From positions 155,717 through 218,216 of the forward strand of contig CAJNDS010002073.1 of the NCBI GenBank assembly GCA_905221605.1: 62,500 bases of DNA, written 5' to 3'. Shown here in pieces: positions 38,020-48,397 of this stretch. Numbering within the stretch: the first letter of the stretch is position 1; each line of letters starts with the position of its first letter. Below the pieces are notes generated by a model. It did not search any database. It was not told where the DNA came from and worked only from the letters and a program-made list of their open reading frames with translations. This DNA comes from Symbiodinium natans (Eukaryota > Sar > Dinophyceae > Suessiales > Symbiodiniaceae). The position numbers were made by a program, and so were the translations under genes.

Positions 38020-38820
38020 AGGAACCAAGAAGCACGGAATGTAACCACAACCCCGCTTGACAGATCCTGTCGAACGAAGGACTAGATTCCTTCGACATCG
38101 GACCAGATCCGGCTGATACCTTGAAACACCTTCATGCAGTTCTCAGGGGTATAAATAGACGCATACGTCTCCTGGGTGTTCGAAGACCGGGATTGGCCAT
38201 ATTGTAGGACCCTAAACCCCTAAACCCTAAACTGTACAGAACGAGACCAGTGTGCTTCTGCTTGAGCTTATCTTTTGTGGCTGTTGGGATGGTTGACAGG
38301 TTTATCTGGCGTGATGAGTAGCATCGGCTAAACCCTAAACCCTAAACACGAAACCCTAAACACGCATGACATACCAGGATCACTTCTGCGACACAGGGTG
38401 ATGCGCTGCTTTGCTGCCGCTCGGTGCAGAGCAGCCACCCTATAGATCCCCAATCTATCCCCAAACCTCCAAACCCTAAACTCTAAGCCCGAAAAGCTAC
38501 TTGAGAGTCTCTGATTAAGGGCTACTGCTAAGGTGTACGTAAATAGAGTTCCAGGTAAACCCTAAACCGACAGTAGTTCCTGTCCCTCTTGAGTCGAAGC
38601 TCTTGCATTACAATGTCATGAAGGGAGCCGGGCAACCGAGTACCCTTGTGCCCCCCCCACCCCACCCCCCGAGGCTCCGAAAGGCCCCGAAGACTCCCGA
38701 AGCTTCTGATTTTTAAGATGAGCCTTGATTCATCTTGAGGCGCTGGTTGTGAAGTCTTTCGCATGAAGACGCCTGCCACTGGCAATCCGTAGCCCTAAGC
38801 CCGACAAACCCCAAGCCTGA
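38020..38820. other. Unique DNA with minor tracts
   Basis: Short CCCTAAA words at 38209-38231 and 38329-38361. No recognised gene; an 85-codon minus-strand frame at 38528-38785 has no known similarity. Confidence 0.4.
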
Positions 38821-38823
38821 TCC

Positions 38824-38939
38824 TTACTATTTGCAAAAGAACTCCCCAACAAATGAAAAATACGTTCTTCCTTGTAAGGGCAATCTAGGGGTTGCTTTTT
38901 TGTTTTTGATTATTTGGAGGTTCTAAAGCAAATAGTAGA
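38824..38939. repeat. Family I palindromic element
   Basis: CTTACTATTTGCAAAAGAAC at the left and GGTTCTAAAGCAAATAGTAG at the right. Confidence 0.75.
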
Positions 38940-39151
38940 TCCCTAGAGCACATGAACTCCCGATTGTTACGCAGTACCTCGGGCTGAGGAAGGGGCCTGT
39001 CCCCGAAACATCCGGGGCCTCTTTTAGGGTCCTACAGGGGATTGGAGTGATTATCAGGGATATCTCTGAAGTGAGTTGATGATTAGTACAGTTCCTGCTG
39101 AAGGAAGAAAGTGGAGAATATTCCCACAGTAGGGGGTCTTCAAAGAGAAAT

Positions 39152-39346
39152 CCTTAAGGGTTCATGTACCCACATAGTAGGTACTTGGTCCCTAAAGCTA
39201 CTTTAAGGCCAAGTAGGTACTAGATCAACGAACCCCCCAAAACATCAAAATAATAACCCCATATATTACCTTATAAGGAAGAACATGTTCTACTTTTGGG
39301 GGTTCGTACGCAATTCGTACTCCATGGGCACATGGACCCCTAAGGG
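39152..39346. repeat. Family A copy with a nested palindrome
   Basis: Outer arms CCTTAAGGGTTCATGTACCC and GGGCACATGGACCCCTAAGGG are family A. The 95 bases at 39222-39316 have their own inverted arms (CGAACCCCCCAAAA ... TTTTGGGGGTTCG). They are bordered by GTACT at 39217-39221 and 39317-39321. Confidence 0.85.
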
Positions 39347-39475
39347 ATGAAGCCCAGGTTCTGGTATGCAAGGTACCCATTTTTGAGGTACAAGTTGTCT
39401 CTCTGGGTAGGGCTTGCTTTTGGGTTTGACTCTTCCGGTTCACCGTAATCCCCTGGTGTAGGATCTAGAGAGAGC

Positions 39476-39785
39476 GAGAGAGCGAGAAGAGAGAGAGAGA
39501 GAGAGAGAGAGCCAGCAGCTAGCTCAGGTTGTGGAGGAGCCTCCCGAAAGAATGAAAGAAATAAAGAAAGAAATAAGTTTTACCAAAGAAAGAAACCATC
39601 AAGAATGAAAGAAACAAAGGAAATAACAAACAGAGCAAAGGGGAACGAAAGGACGACAGACAGAAGAAAGATACAGCAACACAAAAAGTGTGCATACGTA
39701 AACATGTGTATACACACACATATATATATATATAAATGTGAATATATATATATATATGTATATATATATATGTATATATTTATAA
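39476..39785. repeat. Purine-rich and AT microsatellite cluster
   Basis: GA runs (39476-39511), GAAAGAAATAAAGAAAG purine block (39545-39670), then ACACACATATATA and GTATATAT blocks (39710-39785). Confidence 0.93.
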
Positions 39786-40061
39786 AGGAAGGGCACTGTT
39801 TGCACCAGAGGTGGCGCGGTGGGCGACTCCTGCTTTGTGCCACAGAAGGGTCTGATGCAGTACTGGCAGGGAGCAACTTGAATGCGAGGTGAGGGCGGAG
39901 GGGTGAGGACCCTAAGCCCTAACTAAACCCCAAACCCTAAACCCTAAGCCCTAAGCTCTAAGCCCTACCTAAACCCCTAAAGGTTTTGGATCCCTTTAAC
40001 AAACCCTAAACCCTAACCGTTCACTCGGCCGCTGGGTTTGTTCAGCAGCCCAGCCTCAGGC

Positions 40062-40154
40062 CCCGAATAGGGAATACTTGTGCGTTAAGTTTCTTCTCAT
40101 ATAGGGACTTTGGGCCTAAGTATATAAAAAATGAGGTGCATGGACCCTTAGGGG
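40062..40154. repeat. Family A element, second subtype, left end lost
   Basis: GGGAATACTTGTGCGTTAAG, ATAGGGACTTTGGGCCTAAG and GAGGTGCATGGACCCTTAGG match the subtype seen at 43327, 51310 and 61440. Confidence 0.8.
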
Positions 40155-40159
40155 TGGGG

Positions 40160-40790
40160 TTGACATTGCTTGGGCTTTTGGAGTAGGATGGTTGAGGGTC
40201 TAGGGTTCAGCGTGTAGTGTTTATAGGGTTTATGCAGGGCAGTCCCTACGCTCATTTTTTGCCCTGGCACTTCAAGTATTTTAGGGTTTAGGGTTTAGGG
40301 TTGCCCAGGATTCCTGTACTACTTCTGTGGCTACCGGCACCCTCGTCGCAGAGACGCCCAGATGAAATCGCATTCTGAGAAGACTTAGGCTTTCCTGCTT
40401 AGGCTTTCCTAGCTCTAAGCCCTAAACCGCAATCAGCAGGTCGCCCTAAAGTTTAGAGCCCCCGTCCTCGCGGACACACCCGTAGAAATCATATCTTTAG
40501 AATCAAAGATACTTGGAGTCGCGGCTATAGTTCCCTCAGGGGTTGTGTTTTGGTCCATGAGTCCATTTTACGTATAAACGCCCAAGGAAACATTAAACGC
40601 GTTGCATGTTATCGTTGTTTGAAGGGGAGTAGGGTCAGTGGAGAGTTCTCGAAACTCGGGCCCCCTGTAGAATCCGACTTGGAATACACGACAAGTAGGG
40701 GAAAACAACAACAAAATTAAGACTTGGCATTTAGGGTTTAGGGTTCATTCAGGCTGTTTTCAAAGGGCCTCCCTGTTTGACAGGTTCCTA
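40160..40790. other. Mostly unique DNA
   Basis: Small TTTAGGG patches at 40281-40305 and 40732-40747. No gene recognised. Confidence 0.45.
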
Positions 40791-40793
40791 TGT

Positions 40794-40866
40794 GGGGGTT
40801 TTCGAAAATAGGGGTACTCTTCGAGGGCTCCTAGAATAAGGATTCTAGCATTTTGGGGGCAGATTA
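40794..40866. repeat. Family G element, one end
   Basis: TGGGGGTTTTCGAAAATAGG and GAATAAGGATTCTAGCATTT match one half of family G. Confidence 0.6.
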
Positions 40867-40892
40867 GATACAGGCCTTTCTTAAATTGTGGT

Positions 40893-40970
40893 TTGGGATG
40901 TTCCAACTTCTGCTCACAGTCCTTAACGGGGATTTTAGTACCCCTCCTAAACCCTAAACCCTATTTGGGA
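40893..40970. repeat. Family B left half ending in a telomeric tract
   Basis: TTGGGATGTTCCAACTTCTG, CACAGTCCTTAACGGGGATT and TTAGTACCCCT run into two and a half CCCTAAA units (40946-40963); the right arm is missing. Confidence 0.75.
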
Positions 40971-41337
40971 AATGCCCATGTCACCTGGAAGTAGCCGCTG
41001 ATGCGGGTGGCTCTAGTGCCTTAGAGCCTATCTTTGAAGGGGCCAGGTCTCTAACTGGGTAGGCCCTTGGGACATTATATATTTTCCTTTATTAGGTTTA
41101 AGAGGATCATATTTAGGCATATTTTTTAAAAGGGTTGGAAGGGCCATCCTCGCTAGGCTAGGCGGTTAGAGAGGAAACTGGACCTTGATCCATGTTAATG
41201 GTCGCGCCCGGTCCCTAACATGAGGAAGCTGGACCATATTCCAGAGACCTGAGCATCCAGTCCTTACAAGTGTCCAGCCCTGAGTCACATGCAACCAGTC
41301 CTCCCGAGAAGCCGCATCCTCTCTTCAAAGTTTCAGT

Positions 41338-41407
41338 AGCCCTAAACCCTAAACCCTAAACCCTAAACCCTAAACCCTAAACCCTAAACCCTAAACCCTA
41401 AACCCTC
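41338..41407 (-). repeat. Telomeric tract, 9-10 perfect CCCTAAA
   Basis: Between TTCAGTAG and TCTGGCTTGG. Confidence 0.97.
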
Positions 41408-41435
41408 TGGCTTGGCGTGGCTCAAGAGTCAAGCA

Positions 41436-41505
41436 CTAAGGGTCCATCATATAGCAGATAGTTGGGCCCTAAAGCTACTAATTCGGAACCCCTTTTAAAG
41501 GCCGA
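41436..41505. repeat. Family A element, right end lost
   Basis: CTAAGGGTCCATCATATAGC, AGTTGGGCCCTAAAGCTACT and GGAACCCCTTTTAAAGGCC, then divergence. Confidence 0.75.
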
Positions 41506-41511
41506 CCTTCA

Positions 41512-41577
41512 GGGAGGGTTTAGGGTTTAGGGTTTAGGGTTTAGGGTTTAGGGTTTAGGGTTTAGGGTTTAGAGTTT
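41512..41577 (+). repeat. Telomeric tract TTTAGGG
   Basis: Eight to nine perfect units starting where the family A copy breaks off. Confidence 0.96.
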
Positions 41578-41665
41578 GCATTCTTGCTTTCATATGAGAC
41601 ACTGCTGGCAAGCCAATCCAGGATGTGCCTGTGGACCCAGTGGCACTATGCGACTCGGACCTACC

Positions 41666-41727
41666 CTAGACCCTAAACCCTAAGCCCTAATCCGGGTTCA
41701 GGGTTTAGGGTTTAGGGTTCAGGGTTT
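41666..41727. repeat. Tail-to-tail telomeric junction
   Basis: CCCTAGACCCTAAACCCTAA reverses through CCCTAATCCGGGTTCAGGG into TTTAGGG with almost no spacer. Confidence 0.9.
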
Positions 41728-42005
41728 TGTGGAAAGGCTTAGCAGTGAATTCCTCGCTATCTGGGAGGGGGGAATCGAGTGCTTTTGACTGCGGTATCCC
41801 AACCGAGGTTGGCACTGCCGGTTGAGTGGTTCCAGGTATGTGACTAGGGTTTGGGGGTGGTCAAGAAAGCGGAAGAAAGTTTTAGATCGCTGCACAAAGC
41901 GTTCCCCTCCCCCGCATCGCAACGCTGAATCGGGGTTTTCTCAGTCTACCTAGCAGGTAGTCGGGGCTATGTTGCTACTCGAGGGAGGAGCCGAGAGCCC
42001 AGTAC

Positions 42006-42283
42006 CCCCTAAACCACTCAAACCCCAAACCCTCAAACCGTCAAACCATAACCCCTAAACCCTAACCTCTAAACCCTAAGCCCTAAAGCCTAACCCTAAA
42101 CCCTAAACCCTATACCCTAAACCCTATACCCTACAGCAAAGGTGGGCGACTTGATCTCAAGCAGCTTCAGCACCTTAGCCTCTTCAAGATTCCTGGCGCC
42201 TTAGGGTTTAGGGTTTAGGGTTTAGGGTTTAGGGTTGAGGGTTGAGGGTTGAGGGGGGTTTTAGGGTTTAGGGTTTACAAGTC
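42006..42283. repeat. Opposed degenerate tracts
   Basis: 42006-42135 is CCCTAAA with CTCAAACC and CCTATACCC variants. 42201-42283 is TTTAGGG then TTGAGGG. Confidence 0.9.
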
Positions 42284-42468
42284 TGAGGCTTATAGGGTTG
42301 GCGGGTAGGGTGTTAGGTTCGGGGGTCTAGAAGAATCATGATTTCCAGAGCCTTCTTCGCCGATCACGCCAGGTAAAGTCGCAGCGATCAACGTGGCGGA
42401 GGTGTGCGGCTGCATTGAGAGTCATGCCTGCAAACCGTGAGCCCAGCCTTTTTTCACCCACCCTGTAA

Positions 42469-42540
42469 CACTGTACCCTACACTCTAAACCCTAAACGCT
42501 AAACCCTACACTCTAAACCCTAAACCCTAAACCCTAAACC
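42469..42540 (-). repeat. CCCTAAA tract with ACTCTAAA units
   Basis: CCCTACACTCTAAACCCTAA occurs twice, then clean units. Confidence 0.92.
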
Positions 42541-42807
42541 GACTTCTACGATGCTTTGCATTAAGCCTTGAAGCTCATCGGCCTAGAACCTAAGTTGGCC
42601 GTTAAGGCTCACGCCTAAAATCTTGAAGCCTCTATTAGGGTGTAGGGTCGCAGTGTTATTGGAGAAGGGGTTTAGGGTGTTGGTGTTTTGGGACACAGTA
42701 CCCGAACCCCGAATAGTCCAACATCTGAGAGAGATTGTAGATCCCAATCAACCTTAAACCCAACCCCAAAATACTCAACCTTAAGCCCGAAACCCTGCAC
42801 TCCTAAA

Positions 42808-42832
42808 CCCCCCCCCCCCCCCCCCCCCCCCC
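42808..42832. repeat. Poly-C run
   Basis: About 25 C inside CCTAAA...GAAAGG. One of several long C or G homopolymers in the window. Confidence 0.97.
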
Positions 42833-42921
42833 GAAAGGAGCGGAGCCCTGAGCCCATATTGAACCCTGAACCGCTAGGATTCTCCGTGAGAATTCACCTT
42901 TCTCCTCTGATTCTTGGAACA

Positions 42922-43190
42922 CTAAACCCTAAACCCTAAAGCCTAAACCCTAAACCCTAAACCCTAAACCCTAAATCCTTTGCGGACGTTGTTGTCCCTC
43001 CCAAGCCCCTTTCTAACCGCAAAACACCCTTTTTTCTGGCTACACGGGTTCGCCCTCAGCCCTAAACCTTGCACGCTAATCCCTATATGCCCTAAGTTTA
43101 GGGTTCAGGGTTCAGGGTTCAGGGTTTAGGGTTTAGGCTTTAGGGTTTAGGGTTCAGGGTTCCAATACCCTAAGCCCTAATACCTAAACG
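42922..43190. repeat. CCCTAAA and TTCAGGG tracts, inverted
   Basis: 42922-42978 is CCCTAAA. 43098-43163 is TTCAGGG/TTTAGGG, then TTCCAATACCCTAAGCCC reverses direction again. Confidence 0.9.
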
Positions 43191-43326
43191 CCAGGCCCGC
43201 AACCCCAAACCTTTTCACATTCTTGGCCTCCCAAGTTATAAGCAGAGTTATACAGGATCCCTACCTTGAGTCATAAGGATCCTGAGCTAGGCTCTATAAG
43301 TCCCTTAACTATAGTTGTATAGTAAC

Positions 43327-43433
43327 CCTAAGGGTCCATGTACCTAAGTTAAGGAATACTTGTGCCTTAAAGTACCTCCTGTACAGAGACTTTGGGCCCA
43401 AGTATATGAGAATGAGGTACATGGAGCCTTAGG
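43327..43433. repeat. Family A element, second subtype
   Basis: CCCTAAGGGTCCATGTACCT at the left, GAGGTACATGGAGCCTTAGG at the right. The centre is CTTAAAGTACCTCCTGTACA, GAGACTTTGGGCCC. Confidence 0.9.
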
Positions 43434-43479
43434 ATAAGAGGGCCCCTCCTGGTAGTGCACGAAGCCCTAGGTCTTGTTT

Positions 43480-43655
43480 CGGGGTTTAGGGTTTAGAGTT
43501 TAGGGTTTAGGGTGCCGGGTTTCGGGTTTAGGAGCTGATAAGGTGTACCCCAATCCCTATCTCCTATACTATATCCCTAAACCCTCAAATCAAAAACCCC
43601 AAACCCCATGTCCTAAACCCTAAGGACCCCCCTTGAACCCTAAACCCTTTTGAGG
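43480..43655. repeat. Degenerate tracts in both orientations
   Basis: TTTAGGG/TTTAGAG at 43480-43533, CCCCAAA/CCCTAAA at 43560-43650. Confidence 0.8.
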
Positions 43656-43850
43656 TGGAGGTTTCGGCACGCTTATGCAGCTTCGGAACTCTTAGCATCA
43701 GGGTTTAGGGTGGCTCAGGGTTTGAGTTTGGCGCCTACAGGCTTTCGGGTGCAGGTTGGACCCTAAACCCTTAGCCCCTCTCAACCCTAAAGCCTCAGCC
43801 CTGACCCTCATAAAGCCTGAACCCATAATTCCGTAATAAACCCTCAACCT

Positions 43851-44060
43851 CCTGAGGGGCCATGTGCCTCTATAAATACTTGGGCCTTAAACCTACTATG
43901 TGGGAAACCCCTTTAAGGCCCAAGTATATGTTAAATAGGTACATGGACCTTTCCTAAGGGTCCATGTACCTATATAGTATATACTTGAGCATTAAAGGGG
44001 TTCCCATATAGTAGCTTTAGGGCCCAAATATGTACTATATAGGTACATGGACCCTTAGGG
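43851..44060. repeat. Two family A elements head to tail
   Basis: 43851-43953 (CCTGAGGGGCCATGTGCCTC ... GGTACATGGACC) and 43954-44060 (TAAGGGTCCATGTACCTATA ... TATAGGTACATGGACCCTTA) touch. Their loop sequences are in opposite orientation. The second copy is nearly a perfect hairpin. Confidence 0.93.
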
Positions 44061-44168
44061 ACTGAAGTCATCCAAACACCAGGAACGTACCCGAGCTCCA
44101 CATCGAATCGGCGCACTATGCCCGGCTTTACGTACAGAAACTCAACGCTGAGGCCGACGCTCAGGGCC

Positions 44169-44432
44169 TTAGGGTTTAGGGTTTAGGGTTTAGGGTTTAG
44201 GGTTTAGGGTTTAGGGTTAGGGTTTAGGGTTTAGGGTTTAGGCTCAGTGGTAACCTGTGCCATTCTTTAAGTTCACGGATCATATTTTCAAGTAAGCACC
44301 CCCCGCAAAAAGGTAGTCTAATTCGGACCTCGTTAATTGCTGGGCTACTGAGGTCTAGGTCTTAGCAGAGAAGATCGGGGCTTTGGGGCGCTTCAGTGTT
44401 AGGGTTTAGGGTTTAGGGTTCAGGGTTCAGGG
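44169..44432 (+). repeat. Two TTTAGGG tracts
   Basis: 44169-44243 has ten units with one TTAGGG. 44398-44432 has TTTAGGG/TTCAGGG. Confidence 0.94.
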
Positions 44433-44504
44433 CTAGTTTACCAAACTGTCGAGTCCTCGACCCCACCCAACGCGGCGTCTGGGATTAGTTTAGGGTCTGC
44501 TCAC

Positions 44505-44608
44505 CCTAAACCCTAAACCCTAAACCCTAAACCCTAAACCCTAAACCCTAAACCCTAAACCCTAAACCCTAAACCCTAAACCCTAAACCCTAAACCCTAA
44601 ACCCTACA
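44505..44608 (-). repeat. Telomeric tract, 14-15 CCCTAAA
   Basis: Perfect until a terminal CCCTACA. Confidence 0.97.
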
Positions 44609-44716
44609 CCCCAGCTTTGCCGGCCTTAGACCTTCCAGGAAGAATTGTCAGACCTTTGGCAGCTTGTGGGCCGAGACGAGAAGGAGGAGGTGGTGCAACT
44701 CAGCCTCGACTTTGTG

Positions 44717-44860
44717 GGGTTTAGGGTTTAGGGTTTAGGGTTTAGGGTTTAGGGTTTATAGGGTTTAGGGTTTAGGGTTTAGGGTTTAGGGATAAGAGTT
44801 TGGGGGTTAGGGTTTATAGAATTTGGGGTTTAGGGCCTAGGGTTCAGGGTTTCGGGTAGT
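44717..44860 (+). repeat. TTTAGGG tract with single TTTATAGGG
   Basis: A clean left part with one TTTATAGGG. The right part is degenerate (TTTGGGG, TTATAGAATTTGGGG). Confidence 0.94.
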
Positions 44861-44978
44861 TCTTTCTAGGGGATTCGGCAATGAGATACCACATGTCCCC
44901 TCCCCACATACTTGTTAAGGGATGATATAGGGCTTCCCAAACTCCCTAATGCCCCCCCCCCCCCCCACGAAGAAACAG
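44858..44978. repeat. Family D element, diverged
   Basis: GTTCTTTCTAGGGGATTCGG, AATGAGATACCAC at the left; CTCCCTAATGCC, a C-run and ACGAAGAAAC at the right. Confidence 0.6.
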
Positions 44979-44987
44979 TAAGACTCG

Positions 44988-45062
44988 TTCGTTCGTGTTC
45001 CTGTTCCTGTTCGCGTTTGTGTTCCTGTTCGTGTTCTTGTGTGTGTGTGTGTGTGTTGTGTG
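44988..45062 (+). repeat. TGTTCC hexamer and GT microsatellite
   Basis: GTTCGTGTTCCTGTTCCTGT blocks followed by a GT run. Confidence 0.93.
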
Positions 45063-45346
45063 GTTCGTTTGTGTTTCTTTTTTCGTCCTTGAAAGCCCGC
45101 AGGTGCAGTTCGGGGTTTGGGCAGAGTGGGCGGGAGTGGGTCCACGGGAGGTGTTGCAGGTTTGGGGGTCGAGAGGGTGTTTCGGGGGATCGAGGGGGGT
45201 GTTCCGAGGGAGGAGTGACATGCAAGCACAAGGCGCGGCTTGAAACGCTTCCCCCTTTACATCTATCACGGGCTGAAGCAGCAGTACGGTGAAGCCCCGT
45301 GTGTGCAACAAAGGCATGTCTATCCAGTCCTCCCGTCCGATCGGGG

Positions 45347-45425
45347 TCTCGCTCTCTCTCTCTGTCTGTCTGCCTGCCTGCCTGTCTGTCTGTCTGTCTT
45401 CCTGCCACCTGTCTTCCTCCCTGTC
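45347..45425 (+). repeat. CT / CTGT / CTGC microsatellite
   Basis: CTCTCTCT, then CTGTCTGCCTGCCTGT tetramers. The arginine/glutamine/threonine frames on the other strand are its translation. Confidence 0.94.
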
Positions 45426-45495
45426 GTTGCTCTGTGCTGCCACCGGCCAACGTGGACATGGGCAGGGGTAAGGTTCAACACTGGCCAACAATCTC

Positions 45496-45632
45496 GGTTT
45501 AGGGTTTAGGGTTTAGGGTTTAGGGTTTAGGGTTTAGGGTTTAGGGTTTAGGGTTTAGGGTTTAGGGTTTAGGGTTTAGGGTTTAGGCTATTTAGGGTTT
45601 AGGCTTTAGGCTTTATAGGCTTTAGGGTTTCG
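45496..45632 (+). repeat. Telomeric tract TTTAGGG, long
   Basis: About 14 perfect units, then TTTAGGCTA and TTTATAGGC variants. Confidence 0.97.
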
Positions 45633-45763
45633 GGCTTCTCGGGCCCAGGAAGCACCTGACCGGAACACGGGCTCGCTTCTTTGCCTGCCCGTGGCGCTGG
45701 TCAGCGCGCGTCGCGCCGTGATGAGCCCCGGCTTGCCCCTCATTGTTCAGCCCAATAAGAAGA

Positions 45764-45960
45764 TTTAGGGTTTCGGGTTTCGGGTTTAGGGTTTAGGGTT
45801 TAGGGTTTAGGGTTTAGGGTTTAGGGTAACCCGAAGCCTAGAAGACCTATTTTTAGAACTCTAAACCCGGAACCCTGAGCCCTAAATCCTGAAGCCTAAA
45901 CCCTGTGCCCAAAAAACCCTGAACCCTGAACTCTAAACCTATGATCCCTAAACTAAACCC
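45764..45960. repeat. Head-to-head degenerate tracts
   Basis: 45764-45828 is TTTCGGG then TTTAGGG. It is followed at once by GTAACCCGAAGCC and a diverged CCCTGAA/CCCTAAA block. Confidence 0.85.
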
Positions 45961-46197
45961 TGTAAGCCTTTCGGGGGGCTGGTGTTGGGGGCCTCGGCTT
46001 TGCAGGGCTTTTGAGCTGCCTCGGCCCGAAAGCCTCAACCCTAAGTTTAGGGTTTAGGGTTGAGGGTTGAGGATTTAGGGTTTAGGGTGGCAGGTCTTGG
46101 CTTTAAAATTTAAGTTTGGGGTCCCAGAAAACACTCAAAGCATACACCCGATAAGCCCTGAATCCCACTCCTCCAGACAGGTTCTCTTCTCTTTCTT

Positions 46198-46263
46198 TGG
46201 TTAGTAGGGAATGGGGGAATCAGGTACCATGCATAATTTATAATCCTTTCAAGGGTATATATG
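46198..46263. repeat. Family D left half
   Basis: TAGTAGGGAATGGGGGAATC, AGGTACCATGCATAATTTAT, AATCC, then replaced by a C-rich block. Confidence 0.55.
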
Positions 46264-46269
46264 GTCTCG

Positions 46270-46740
46270 GGCCGCCGCCCCCCCCCCCCCCCCCCCCCCC
46301 CCGCGCCCGGGGCCTACGCCTGCGGCCCCCCCGTGTGGTGTGGGTGTGGTTGCGGGGTAGGGTTTAGTGTGTAAGGTTTAGGGTTCAGGGTTTTTGGTTT
46401 GGGGTCTAAGGCTTAACCCCGTGGTGTGATTGTGGGGTTGGGGTTAGGATCTGGGGTTCAAGGTTTAAGAGACCGCCCGCCCATGCTACCCCTGCCCCCG
46501 GCCCCCCCCTGTGGTGTGGGTGTGGTTGAGGGGGTTAGGTTTTTAGGGCTTACAGCAAGGTTTAAGGTTTAGGTTTTACATAAGTTTAGCCCCCCCCCCC
46601 TGCCTGTGCTGCGAATGGGGGGTTGGCCTTTGGGGTTGAAGGTTTACGGTTTGGGTCAAGGGTGTGAGGTTTAAGGTTGGTTTAAGGTTTAGGGGAGAGG
46701 TTTGGGGGTTTGGGGGCAGATATCATGGTGGGGGGGGGGA
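46270..46740 (+). repeat. C-run / GTGGTGTGGGTGTGGTTG repeats
   Basis: GGCCCCCC(C)(C/T)GTGTGG-type units recur near 46325, 46430, 46502 and, weaker, 46595, each followed by a TTTAGGG-like patch. C-runs at 46278-46302 and 46590-46600. Confidence 0.75.
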
Positions 46741-47012
46741 AGCAAGCCTCGGTAAGTCCTCTCAAAACTCCTTATTAAACCCCAACCTTAAGTAACACTT
46801 GTGAACTCATGCGGGCCCGCTAGACCCCAGACTGTAGACCCTTATAAACCCTACTAACCCCTAAGCCCTAAGCCTTGTGCAACCACGGAGGCCTTCCTTG
46901 GCCGTGAGCTTCATTGGCAATCTGACGATCAGCTGAGGGTTGCGGGAGGCGTCCCCTCGCTACAAGGGATGAAGACTAGTACCCTTTAGGTGCCCCGCAA
47001 TATGCCCCAACC

Positions 47013-47112
47013 CTACACCCTAAACCCTAAACCCTAAACCCTAAACCCTAAACCCTAAACCCTAAACCCTAAACCCTAAACCCTAAACCCTAAACCCTAA
47101 ACCCTAAACCCT
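47013..47112 (-). repeat. Telomeric tract, about 14 CCCTAAA
   Basis: First unit CCCTACA, the rest perfect. Confidence 0.97.
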
Positions 47113-47186
47113 TTACTACCTTGAGGATCTTTAAAAAGGGTTCCCAAAACTCAAGGGTACAACCTTGTGCAGCCCCTGGAGAGTGG

Positions 47187-47299
47187 CCCTCAGGGTCCAT
47201 GCACCCACATAGTACATACTTGGGCTTTAAAGGGGTAGCCTTTGGGCCCCAGTGTCCCTAAACCCTAAACCCCAAACCCCAAACCCTAAACCCTAGGGG
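47187..47299. repeat. Family A left part running into a CCCTAAA tract
   Basis: CAGGGTCCATGCACCCACAT, AGTACATACTTGGGCTTTAA and AGGGGTAGCC, then GGGCCCCAGTGTCCCTAAACC leads into a CCCTAAA/CCCCAAA tract (47257-47299) in place of the right arm. Confidence 0.8.
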
Positions 47300-47575
47300 C
47301 GTGTCTTAGGTTTCTATACAGTTGGGAAAGTCGGTTGATTTTCGAATTTCAGCGCAACTTCTTACAGGCTAGTTATTCTTAAGCCATCACAAGTTCTACC
47401 GCCTGCCCCATTGCAAGATGTCATGACTTGTGAGCAGCTCTTGCAAGTTGTTCTAAGTGATACAACTTCCGTTCGACGCTTCGGACTCTCGGTAGCCCAG
47501 TGGTAACCTTTTGCTGCCCTTGTTTTGGAACCCTACGCCCGGAGGGCTAGGACGGGGCGCCTCCATGCTTTGTTC

Positions 47576-47697
47576 CCCTAAGGGTCCACCCATGCAGTGG
47601 ATACTTGGGCCTCGGTTTAGGGTTCAGGGTGTAGGGTTTAGGGAACCCCCTTTCTGAGGCCAAGCAGGTACTATATGGGCACATGGACCCTGTAGGG
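47576..47697. repeat. Family A element carrying a telomeric tract
   Basis: CCCTAAGGGTCCACCCATGC at the left, GGGCACATGGACCCTGTAGGG at the right. After CTTGGGCCTCGG the loop is replaced by TTTAGGG, TTCAGGG, TGTAGGG and TTTAGGG (47615-47643), joined directly to AACCCCC of the normal loop. Confidence 0.9.
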
Positions 47698-48119
47698 TTT
47701 TGTGTCTCCCCCCACGGCATAAGAGCCGTGTCTTCGCCTGTCTGAGGCAGCACTTGGGCGGGAGGCGTGTGTTTTTGTTTTCTTCAGAGTTCCCTGATGG
47801 CAAGCCATGATCTGTCCAAGGGCCTTGATTCCCGTTTGATTTAGGGGAGGGGGGGGGTGTTAGAGTCTGTAGGGTTTAGGGTTTTAGGACAGCTTTCAAA
47901 ACCCATGAACTGCAGAAATGGCACCTTGCTTATTCCATCTTATTCCTTGGTTGCTCGATGACCCGATCCTCAAGAGCAAGGATATGAAAAGAGTTTTACA
48001 CATGGCTCTTAGTTTGTTGACAATGATGGGCCATACTGTTGCCACCAGCAGCCACTTACTTACGCCCTGAACCTTCATTCCTGAACCTAATCTCAACCCC
48101 CGGCGCGCCAAAGCCACAG

Positions 48120-48233
48120 AAAGTTAAGGGTTAGACCCTAAGCCCCAAGCCCCAAACCCTAAACGCCGACTAAACGCCCTAAACCCTAAACGCCCTGAAC
48201 CCTAAGCCCTAAACCCTAAACCCTAAACCCTGG
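48120..48233 (-). repeat. Degenerate CCCTAAA tract with CGCCCTAAA units
   Basis: CGCCCTAAACCCTAAACGCC-type units, then three clean heptamers. Confidence 0.9.
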
Positions 48234-48397
48234 CCCAGTTCCAACAGTCCCAGAAGCCTGACTCTCAGCTCTGCAGCGGCACTTGAATCCGGGAACCCTT
48301 CAGAGTGCTCATCTCTCACGCTGCCGCAACACATTCTTAGTTCCATGGTAATATCGGTTGAGGGTTTAGGATTTAGGGTCTAGGGTTTAGGGTTTGT

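Noticed and set aside
44866-45491. 197- and 181-codon minus-strand frames
   Set aside because: They translate a CTGT tetramer array, a TGTTCC array, a C-run and a family D copy; two frames overlap over the same DNA.
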